Shown here piece after piece: positions 25,430 through 32,208 of a stretch of 64,000 nt of DNA (position 1 is the first letter of the stretch; the number at the start of each line of letters is the position of its first letter). The stretch covers positions 310,001 to 374,000 of the forward strand of contig NZ_JAKGAQ010000004.1 of NCBI RefSeq assembly GCF_021532615.1. The letters are read 5' to 3'. The notes beneath the pieces were generated by a model. It was given only the letters and a program-made list of their open reading frames with translations. It did not search any database and had not been told where the DNA came from. The position numbers and the translations under genes were made by a program. This DNA is from Octadecabacter dasysiphoniae (lineage in GTDB: Bacteria; Pseudomonadota; Alphaproteobacteria; Rhodobacterales; Rhodobacteraceae).

Positions 25430-26158
25430 TCAGAACGGAATCTCATCATCTGGATCTTTTGCATCATATCCTCCCCTGTCACCGTACCCCCCAGATGGCT
25501 TCGGAAGTTCTTTACGTGGCGGTTCGATCTTCCTGATTTCCGGTGGTTTTGGAAGCTGCGGTTCCGCCTCCTTCGCATCATCGATAAGATCCATGATTTT
25601 CTCGAACCACGGCCACCAAGGGCGTGCGCCCGCTCGCTCAACATCCCCGCTGAGACCAGCAAGTGACCGGGCGAGGTCTGCGAAACGCTCATACCGTGTC
25701 CGGTTTTTACTGACCTCCTTGGCGAGGTTATTGAGGATATCAAAAAGCTTGTCTTTTTTATCTTCAGGCGTGGTCGATCCCTCCACCTCCGTTCTGATTT
25801 TTTCAATCAGGTGATGGATCTTCGACTTCTGCGCCTCGGTCAAACCCACTGTCATTGCATTACGGGTTCTCGAATTCATGATGCGCATCTGGACAATAAC
25901 ATTATCCACCGCCCGCAAGAAATCATCGAAGTTTTCTCGATGTTCATCTGAGTCTCGTGTGCTCACAGAAAACCCGGTTAGCGCGTCAATGTTCAATGCC
26001 GTTGCTGCAGCAAGGGTTTTGTTCATGTAGTCAGCAGTGAGATAGGACCAGTTCGAATTTTGATCCTCTTGCATATTCTCCATCTGCTGCCGAAATTCTT
26101 TTTCGATCTGTAGGAACGCCACATGATCGTCCCCTGAAAGCTCTTCATATGGGTTCAT
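25430..26158 (-). CDS. Helical protein with an SSB-like acidic C-terminal tail
   Basis: A 242-residue protein not recognised as a whole. ATG 26158 is chosen because GGAGGTCGAGAA lies just upstream (MNPYEELSGDD); a longer open frame to 26374 lacks one. Residues 1-190 are predicted helical and charged (KKDKLFDILNNLAKEVSKNR, then RYERFADLARSLAGLSGD). From about 195 on comes a Pro/Gly-rich linker (PKPPEIRKIEPPRKELPKP, GGYGDRGGYD) ending in DPDDEIPF and the stop. That ending matches the C-terminal tip of bacterial SSB (consensus DDDIPF), which docks onto RecQ, RecO, ExoI, PriA and HolC. No OB-fold is visible, so it is not SSB itself. It may hijack or block SSB-binding repair proteins. Confidence 0.65.
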   Translation of the reverse strand: MNPYEELSGDDHVAFLQIEKEFRQQMENMQEDQNSNWSYLTADYMNKTLAAATALNIDALTGFSVSTRDSDEHRENFDDFLRAVDNVIVQMRIMNSRTRNAMTVGLTEAQKSKIHHLIEKIRTEVEGSTTPEDKKDKLFDILNNLAKEVSKNRTRYERFADLARSLAGLSGDVERAGARPWWPWFEKIMDLIDDAKEAEPQLPKPPEIRKIEPPRKELPKPSGGYGDRGGYDAKDPDDEIPF

Positions 26159-26478
26159 TTCTCGACCTCCAATCTTTTCTTTTTTGGGTGTATCTTGAAA
26201 TACAGGAAGAGTGGAGCGGTCATTCGTAATCTTTGCATCCCCGGCATTTGGATTCCATGCTGCCGTTCTGCATATTTGTAATCGCTTCAAAGAACCATAC
26301 CATCGGTATGGATTGTTGGGATCGGACCACTTGGCGCAATCGCAACGAATGTCTGAAATGACGGGCCGCACCACAGTGTTGCTATGGTCAGGTGAATGGC
26401 CGGTATGGGCCGCAGACGACAGGGCTCAAGCCATGATAATGATTGAGCGATCAATCAATGCGAACCCCGGAGGGAAGT
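26159..26478. other. Divergent intergenic region within the element
   Basis: These 320 bp separate the two divergent element genes. Both genes have longer open frames into it, but neither extension carries a ribosome site. No strong inverted repeat or recognisable promoter pair was seen by eye. It presumably holds the promoters of both genes. Confidence 0.3.
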
Positions 26479-27525
26479 ATGGCAGAACCACGAAAAATTC
26501 ACCTCGTTCTAGAGGAGGCTCAAGAAAAAAAGTCCCGTTGGCCGGGCGCCAACATCATCTTACCTTTCGTCTCCGCGGTCGCTGGAACTGTTGCCGTTCT
26601 GAGCATAGATTTGTTCAATCTGAAGCAAACACAAAGCCAGTTTGAAACGAGCCAAGGGCATCTTGAGGCCGAATTGGAGATCGTTAGAGAGCAGGGAAAT
26701 CGCGAGCTAACGATTGCAGAGGATCGATTGCTTTCTCAAATCGTAACCAGTCTACAATCAACATCGGATTATGACGCGCAACGAAGAGCTATCAGTTTGG
26801 TGGCAGAGATTTCGGGCATTCAGCGTGCACTAGAAATCGAAGCTTTCAATCGCTCTGGCGCAACCATCCGAGCGCTTCAGCAGATCGCGCAATCAGTGGT
26901 CGAAGAAGGACGCCCAGAACATGATCCGGAGCTTGCTGCGCTGAACAGCGTGCTCGATACCGCACCTAAAGCTATCTTCATAGACTCATCGCACGAAAAC
27001 AATGCCTATTGCGATGCTTCGGCTGGAAATCAGAGAACAAACATCGACGATATCTTCCCGATTGTGCGGCATCTACCATTTCAGTTTTTTGCAGAGCGAG
27101 TGTCATTCAATAGCTTTGGTTCTAAAGAGGCAGAGCAATTAGTGGAAAGGATAGTCATGCATGAACCTGAACTCATAGTGCTTCACCACGGCGCATTCGA
27201 CGGCACAGATTTCCTAGACTCTATCGGTGGTGAGGATTTGACGATTTCCCTGTTTCTTGCAGCGGTGTTCGAAGAATATTCACCAAGCGTAATAATCTAC
27301 TCCCGCACCAGCAACTTTTCAGAATCTGCGCCGGATTGGTATGCCGAACTTGGATCAAGCAGCCCATACTTTGAAAAATTGAATGCTGAGGTCTTAGCTA
27401 GGGAAGAAGATAGAACCAATAACCGCGACTGTTTTTCCAGACAGCAGCCCAATGGTCAAAGAATCCTAGCATCGGTCGAACGCGCAATTGCAACCATGGA
27501 AGCGTATCAACTGGGTTTAAGATAG
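26479..27525 (+). CDS. Membrane-anchored coiled-coil protein with a receiver-like C-terminal domain, unknown function
   Basis: A 348-residue protein. After a short cytosolic start (MAEPRKIHLVLEEAQEKKSR) there is one membrane segment (ANIILPFVSAVAGTVAVLSI), then a long coiled coil (QTQSQFETSQGHLEAELEIV onward, residues about 50-140). A C-terminal alpha/beta domain follows from about 165 (KAIFIDSSHENNAYCDASAG, ELIVLHHGAFDGTDFL, SPSVIIYSRTSNF), which looks like a Rossmann or receiver-type sheet. The start ATG has GGAGGGAAGT, a strong but close ribosome site. It is divergent from the SSB-tail gene. A membrane sensor in a two-gene defence or signalling module is possible but unproven. Confidence 0.55.
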   Translation: MAEPRKIHLVLEEAQEKKSRWPGANIILPFVSAVAGTVAVLSIDLFNLKQTQSQFETSQGHLEAELEIVREQGNRELTIAEDRLLSQIVTSLQSTSDYDAQRRAISLVAEISGIQRALEIEAFNRSGATIRALQQIAQSVVEEGRPEHDPELAALNSVLDTAPKAIFIDSSHENNAYCDASAGNQRTNIDDIFPIVRHLPFQFFAERVSFNSFGSKEAEQLVERIVMHEPELIVLHHGAFDGTDFLDSIGGEDLTISLFLAAVFEEYSPSVIIYSRTSNFSESAPDWYAELGSSSPYFEKLNAEVLAREEDRTNNRDCFSRQQPNGQRILASVERAIATMEAYQLGLR

Positions 27526-27677
27526 CAACTTAAGCCGCTGATAAAGAGACTTAACCCTTCGAATGCGCTCTAATGCCCGAATGTCTGCGTTGGCAGGCTG
27601 CATTGCAGCATCGGACTGGTAGGATGAATGTCTGCTCAGGGCCGTAAGCGGTGTATCAAGCGTTTCTTGTTTTCGCT

Positions 27678-28085
27678 CTATTCGCAAATATTTTCGGCAA
27701 TGAAGCAATTCGAACCGATGCAGCCATCCCAGCCTCCGGTCTTAATCGACTGGGATCTCTCGCCGAACTCGCCTTCTACAATTTCTGCTGACTGAATCCG
27801 GTCGAAACGAAAAATACGCTCGGACTCGTAGTCCCGCCCGTTGGTACAGCCTCGGGTCTGCCAGCCATGCATATAAAGCTGACCATTGTTTCCGACGCCG
27901 ACTTGGTGCACGTCAACGAGCCGTGGTAGGCAGTCCTTGCTTGCATCTTCGTGGAAAACAACTTCGACGACGCGGCCTGTTTCAGCGGCCTTGCACAGCA
28001 GCGCTTCATGCTCCGGTTGGGCCTGCGCGGATGAACAAAACGCAATGGACGTTACCAAAGCGAGTGTGTGTTGAATGATTTTCAT
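27678..28085 (-). CDS. Small secreted Cys-rich hypothetical protein
   Basis: A 135-residue protein with a signal peptide (MKIIQHTLALVTSIAFCSSA, cleavage AQA/QP). The mature part has six Cys (ALLCKAAETG, DCLPRLVDVHQ, RGCTNGRDYE, GCIGSNCFIAENICE), consistent with three disulfides in the periplasm. Residues such as LYMHGWQTRGCTNGRDYES are reminiscent of small beta-barrel (WYL/SH3-like) folds, but I cannot name a family. ATG 28085 is preferred over the open frame to 28133 because it starts the signal peptide. It lies alone, transcribed toward 27525. Confidence 0.55.
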   Translation of the reverse strand: MKIIQHTLALVTSIAFCSSAQAQPEHEALLCKAAETGRVVEVVFHEDASKDCLPRLVDVHQVGVGNNGQLYMHGWQTRGCTNGRDYESERIFRFDRIQSAEIVEGEFGERSQSIKTGGWDGCIGSNCFIAENICE

Positions 28086-28320
28086 TTTGGAGCTTTCTCG
28101 ATGAAGGCTTGTTATGTGTGATGGCTTTGCCAAGTCGTACCCTACTGGTGATGACTACAGGGGCCAACGTCTTGTTTGGGCCCCTATTTCGTCTTGGTTG
28201 CATAGTTGGAGGGATCTAAGACCATTGTCTTGACGCCCGCAATGCGCAGAGCCGTTAAGTTCTTTCAGAAAGCCACCAAACGCATTAGGTACGTTTATCT
28301 TCACAAATCTGGAGCACGTC

Positions 28321-28866
28321 ATGGCGCAAAAAGCTACCATCTACAAAGTTGAACTTTCCGTCTCCGACATGGATCATCATTATTATGAGACCCACAAACT
28401 GACTGTGGCAAAACATCCCTCAGAGACGGATGAGCGACTAATGGTGCGTATCCTCGCCTTTGCCCTGAATGCCCATGAGCATTTGGAGATGACCAAAGGT
28501 CTCTCAACGGATGATGAGCCCGACATTTGGCAGAAAAGCCTGAGTGGGGAGCTGGATTTGTGGGTAGCTTTAGGGCTTCCGAGCGAAAAGGTTGTGCGTC
28601 AGTCCTCCGGCAAAGCCAGCAAAGTGATTGTCTATACTTACGGCGGTAGGACCGCGGAAATGTGGTGGGAAAAGATCAAAAATAGCACCACCCGTTTTGA
28701 TAACCTTCAGGTCATGAACCTTTTGGAGAAGGAGACCCGTGATCTTGGAGAACTGGCAAATCGCTCAATGAAGGTGCAGGTGAACATTCAGGAAGGCGAG
28801 GTCATGGTTAGTGTCGATGACGCCATTGTCTACGTGACCCCGATTGAATGGAAGAGTGCAGGATAG
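28321..28866 (+). CDS. yaeQ: YaeQ family protein
   Basis: A 181-residue YaeQ homologue, close to the usual length. Family features are MAQKATIYKVELSVSDMDHH, KHPSETDERLMVRILAFALN, TDDEPDIWQKSLSGELDLWV and the TYGGRTAEMWWEKIK segment. YaeQ has a PD-(D/E)XK nuclease-like fold whose substrate is unknown; it has been linked to transcription antitermination (RfaH suppression) in enterobacteria. A TTGACG box lies about 90 bp upstream and the TGGAG site 7 nt before the ATG. The exonuclease gene follows 10 bp downstream. It lies inside the tRNA-Gly element, which is unusual for a normally chromosomal gene. Confidence 0.9.
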   Translation: MAQKATIYKVELSVSDMDHHYYETHKLTVAKHPSETDERLMVRILAFALNAHEHLEMTKGLSTDDEPDIWQKSLSGELDLWVALGLPSEKVVRQSSGKASKVIVYTYGGRTAEMWWEKIKNSTTRFDNLQVMNLLEKETRDLGELANRSMKVQVNIQEGEVMVSVDDAIVYVTPIEWKSAG

Positions 28867-28875
28867 GTTGCTGAC

Positions 28876-29478
28876 GTGTTGAACAAATTCGGACACCTCA
28901 CGACGCTGCCCGAGGGCCCCTTTCGTTTCATTGCGTTAGACGTCGAAACAGCGGGCAAAACGATTGGTGGCATATGTCAGATCGGGCTTTGCTTTGTCAG
29001 CGAAACGGGGGCTGTGCAGACCTATTCCGTCTTGATTGACCCGGAGGAACCTTTTGAGTCGTTCAATACCGAGCTGCATGGGATTAGCGCTGAAACCATC
29101 GCGGGCGCTGGATCATTTCCAACGGTCTATGGGTTTTTGTTTGACCTTCTGAACACGCACAGACTTGTGCAACACAGCACATTTGATGAAAAGGCCCTCA
29201 CGTCCGCTTGCGCGCGATATGACGTGCCAATGATAACCTCACATTGGACCAACAGCGTCACCGTTGCCCGTCAGGCTTGGCCTGCGTTGAAGGGGGCAGG
29301 GGGACACGGTTTGGCCAACCTCAAAAAGCACCTAGGGCTTGAGTTTCATCACCATGACGCAGGCGAGGACGCGCGTGCCGCGGCGACAGTCATATTGAGG
29401 GCAGAAGACGTTTTAGGTTCGCCGTTTTCCCACCTCACGATCAACCGTCAGTTGGCGTTCCAGTTTGAAGATCGCTAA
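28876..29478 (+). CDS. DEDDh 3'-5' exonuclease (DnaQ/ExoX-like)
   Basis: A 200-residue stand-alone DEDDh exonuclease. Motif ExoI is IALDVETAG, ExoII is VQHSTFDEKAL, and ExoIII is HHDAGEDARAAA with its His and Asp; HGISAETI is the typical turn. It resembles DNA polymerase III epsilon and ExoX without a polymerase. It starts at GTG 28876, 10 bp after yaeQ, so the two are co-transcribed. Together with the SSB-tail protein it gives the element two genes with plausible roles at single-stranded DNA ends. A role in element maintenance or host competition is inference. Confidence 0.85.
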   Translation: MLNKFGHLTTLPEGPFRFIALDVETAGKTIGGICQIGLCFVSETGAVQTYSVLIDPEEPFESFNTELHGISAETIAGAGSFPTVYGFLFDLLNTHRLVQHSTFDEKALTSACARYDVPMITSHWTNSVTVARQAWPALKGAGGHGLANLKKHLGLEFHHHDAGEDARAAATVILRAEDVLGSPFSHLTINRQLAFQFEDR

Positions 29479-29607
29479 TAGAAATAGTCGAGGATGGGCG
29501 TATTGGAAAAGCCGCACTGCAGCAGCCAGATAGATCGGTAAGGGGCGACTTGGGCTGTTTGTCGCGTCGACACTGCGCTTGTTAGCGAAACATTGACGAT
29601 CGCCGTC

Positions 29608-29636
29608 TTGACGCCCTCAAATCCATGAAATATGCG
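29608..29636 (+). promoter_or_regulatory. Promoter of tRNA-Gly
   Basis: TTGACG (29608-29613) and TATGCG (29631-29636) are separated by 17 nt, and the tRNA begins 12 nt after the -10 box. This is a good sigma70-type arrangement. The left-hand partial tRNA has the same -35 box but a degraded -10. Confidence 0.6.
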
Positions 29637-29645
29637 TACTTTTGT

Positions 29646-29686
29646 TGAGCGGGTGTTGTGTAATGGTTAAGACCCCAGTTTTCCAA
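29646..29686 (+). repeat. Right attachment repeat
   Basis: Identical over 41 bases to 23181-23221. Here the sequence continues into an intact tRNA-Gly, so the functional tRNA is composed of this repeat plus the flanking chromosomal 3' half. Confidence 0.85.
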
Positions 29687-29723
29687 ACTGGAGATGGGGG
29701 TTCGATTCCCCCCACCCGCTCCA
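29649..29723 (+). tRNA. tRNA-Gly (anticodon TCC)
   Basis: Folds as a full cloverleaf. Acceptor stem GCGGGTG pairs with CACCCGC, discriminator T, encoded CCA at 29721-29723. Anticodon stem CCAGT/ACTGG encloses TTTCCAA, giving anticodon TCC. The T arm is GGGGG TTCGATT CCCCC. It is the right boundary of the integrative element. Confidence 0.95.
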
Positions 29724-29920
29724 ACCTCCACCAATTCCTTTTTGCGTACTGCGATTGCAATCGACTTGTACTTGGGTTGGGCGCCTTCAGCGTTCGTGAT
29801 GCTTTATGAATTGATGGCGTTCGGGGGATCGTTTGCCAAATGCGACATGGTGGCGGTTGTGCGTCTGGCGAGGCGGGACTAAGTCTTCGGTGACCAAAAT
29901 GACGACCCCAAGGATTGATC

Positions 29921-31714
29921 ATGGCTGACGCCCCGAAACTTGCCATCGAAGAACGCGCAAGATCAAAAGAAATCAGCGCGCTGGGTGCGCTTTGGCCGTT
30001 CATGAAACCTTACGGCTGGATGATCGCGCTGGCCGGAACGGCCCTTGTGATTACGGCGCTTATGTCGCTGGTGTTGCCGATTGCTGTGCGCCGTGTTGTT
30101 GATAATTTTGAAATCGCAGAGCCGGGTTTGCTGGATGGATATTTCGGCGCCGCGCTGGGTATTGCCGCCATTTTGGCCGTGGGCACGGCATTGCGTTATT
30201 ATTTTGTGACGCGGTTGGGCGAACGGGTTGTGGCCGATATTCGTGTGGCGGTGTTTGATCGCATGATCGGCATGTCGCCGTCGTTTTATGAAAAAGTCAT
30301 GACCGGCGAAGTCCTGAGCAGGATCACCACGGACACGACCCTAATCCTGAGCGTGATTGGATCGTCCGTATCGATTGCCCTTCGCAACAGCCTGATCCTG
30401 ATCGGCGGCATCGGTTTGATGCTGTATACGTCGGTGAAAATGTCGCTGATGGTGTTGTGGCCGATCCCTGTGATTATCTTTCCAATTATTATACTCGGGC
30501 GTCGTGTTCGTAAGTTGAGCAAGGAAAACCAGGATTGGATTGCGCAAAGTTCCGGTGATGCGTCCGAACAATTGCTGTCCGCACAGACGGTGCAGGCATT
30601 CACGCACGAAGGCGTCAGCCGTGGTAATTTCCACCGTGTAACCGAACACAGTTTTGATGCCGCCCGCCGACGCATTGCCACCCGCGCAGTTCTGACGGCC
30701 ATTGTTATTTTCATGGCCTTTAGTGCCATTGTCGGGTTCCTTTGGATGGGCGCTGCGGACGTGCAGGCGGGCATCATCACCGTCGGGGAACTTGTTCAGT
30801 TCATGATTTATACGATCATGGTTGCAGGTGCGGTCGCCGCGTTGACCGAGATCTGGTCAGAACTTCAGCGCGCGGCAGGGGCCACTGAACGCCTTGTTGA
30901 ACTGCTGACAGCGCAAGATGCTGTGGCCGATCCGATTGCGCCGCACGCTGCCCCGGAAACGCGCCATGGTGAAATTGCGTTTAACGACGTTGGGTTTGCC
31001 TACCCAGCGCGCCCCGGCGTTCAGGCGCTTGACGGGGTGTCGTTTACCGTCAAGCCGGGTGAAACCGTTGCGCTTGTCGGGCCGTCAGGTGCGGGCAAGA
31101 CGACCATTATCCAGCTGTTGTTGCGGTTTTATGATCCTGCATCAGGCCAAATTACGCTCGATGGTGTGGACCTGCGCGATCTGGATCGTGCTGATTTCCG
31201 TCGCCATATGGCGCTTGTCCCACAAGACCCTGTTATTTTCGCCGCCTCCGCGCGTGAAAACATCCGCTTTGGTCGCCCCGATGCCACAGACGCCGAAGTC
31301 ATCGCTGCCGCCAAAGCCGCGGCAGCACATGATTTCTTGTCCGCGCTGCCCGAAGGGTATGACAGCTATGTGGGCGAACGTGGTGTGATGCTGTCTGGCG
31401 GGCAAAAGCAACGCATTGCCATCGCCCGTGCGATCCTGCGCGACGCACCTGTGTTATTGTTGGACGAAGCGACTTCAGCACTGGACGCAGAATCCGAACG
31501 TGCGGTGCAGCACGCGGTTGATCATCTGTCGCAGAACCGCACGACACTGATCGTGGCGCACCGTCTTGCGACGGTCAAAAAGGCGGATCGGATTATCGTG
31601 TTTGAAGCCGGTAAAATCGCAGCCATTGGCACGCATGATGCGCTGGTTGCGCAAAACGGGCTTTATGCGCGTCTGGCGCGACTGCAATTCACCGATGGGG
31701 TCGCGGCTGAATAA
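29921..31714 (+). CDS. ABC transporter, fused permease and ATPase (MsbA/ABCB type)
   Basis: A 597-residue half-transporter exporter. Six membrane segments occupy residues about 25-300. The C-terminal ATPase has Walker A GPSGAGKTT, Q-loop VPQDPVIF, signature LSGGQKQRIAIARAI, Walker B VLLLDEATSALD and the H-loop His in IVAHRLATV. It works as a homodimer exporting lipids, glucans or drugs. ATG 29921 has AAGG 7 nt upstream; an in-frame TTG at 29915 is less likely. It stands alone after the element. The exact substrate cannot be assigned. Confidence 0.93.
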   Translation: MADAPKLAIEERARSKEISALGALWPFMKPYGWMIALAGTALVITALMSLVLPIAVRRVVDNFEIAEPGLLDGYFGAALGIAAILAVGTALRYYFVTRLGERVVADIRVAVFDRMIGMSPSFYEKVMTGEVLSRITTDTTLILSVIGSSVSIALRNSLILIGGIGLMLYTSVKMSLMVLWPIPVIIFPIIILGRRVRKLSKENQDWIAQSSGDASEQLLSAQTVQAFTHEGVSRGNFHRVTEHSFDAARRRIATRAVLTAIVIFMAFSAIVGFLWMGAADVQAGIITVGELVQFMIYTIMVAGAVAALTEIWSELQRAAGATERLVELLTAQDAVADPIAPHAAPETRHGEIAFNDVGFAYPARPGVQALDGVSFTVKPGETVALVGPSGAGKTTIIQLLLRFYDPASGQITLDGVDLRDLDRADFRRHMALVPQDPVIFAASARENIRFGRPDATDAEVIAAAKAAAAHDFLSALPEGYDSYVGERGVMLSGGQKQRIAIARAILRDAPVLLLDEATSALDAESERAVQHAVDHLSQNRTTLIVAHRLATVKKADRIIVFEAGKIAAIGTHDALVAQNGLYARLARLQFTDGVAAE

Positions 31715-31783
31715 GTCCGCTGCTGTCGCGGCCACTGGGCGCTGTAGGGCCCCGCTACCATGATCAATGCAGGCAGATCCGAG

Positions 31784-32045
31784 ATGGGACTGTTTGATTT
31801 TTGGGAGAATTCGTCCAATCGATAGCGGACGCGCCAACGGTTGAAACGCATAACACGGAAATTGCAGAGCTTGGTCTAGCTGCGGACATTTCGGTTGAAG
31901 GCGAAAGCCGCGGTCAAAGGCAAAGCTGTATCCAATGAGATGTGCGAGCCTTTACATGAAGGGTTTTGAGGCAGGTAAACCAATATTGCCGGACCCTTAC
32001 AATATTTATCCCGGTCAAGTTCTGCGCATCCCGCACGGGGACTAG
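31784..32045 (+). pseudogene. Decayed BON-LysM (Kbp/YgaU-like) gene
   Basis: Starts ATGGGACTGTTTGATTTTTGG (MGLFDFW..., as in Kbp, which begins MGLF). In-frame stops follow within 15 codons, and the middle has a KAAVKGKA trace in another frame (compare BON domain). The last 29 codons read [20 protein letters not shown] then LRIPHGD and stop, a clear end of a LysM domain. Kbp is a K+-binding cytosolic protein. The gene has accumulated at least two frame changes and is shortened (about 260 bp versus about 450). Confidence 0.7.
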
Positions 32046-32208
32046 CGCATAATCAGCTCATTTGATTTTGATGTAGGATTGCTCCTCCGAAAGGGGGGAT
32101 GCCCTTTTTCGTAGCGTCAGGCTTGCGCGGCGGGCTAATAGGCCACATCTTGCTTACAGGGACAAAACCGCCGGAGGAGGCGGAACAATCAACAGGGAGG
32201 TGCGACCA

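Larger units (their letters stand above)
23181..29686. mobile_element. Integrative element in tRNA-Gly(TCC)
   Basis: A 6.5-kb segment bounded by a perfect 41-bp direct repeat consisting of the 5' half of tRNA-Gly (left 23181-23221, right 29646-29686). A tyrosine-recombinase gene starts 129 bp inside the left repeat. The interior from about 24.4 to 27.7 kb is visibly more AT-rich than the flanks and consists mostly of unrecognised genes. The identity block ends exactly at the end of the anticodon loop, a usual crossover place for tRNA-targeting recombinases. The integrase is frameshifted, so the element may be fixed. Confidence 0.8.

Noticed and set aside
27517..27708. Small leftward frame overlapping the secreted Cys-rich gene
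   Set aside because: Starts at TTG without a ribosome site and overlaps a gene with a clear signal peptide.
29694..29882. Open frame of 62 codons overlapping the 3' half of tRNA-Gly
   Set aside because: Begins inside the tRNA and lacks any motif; probably chance.
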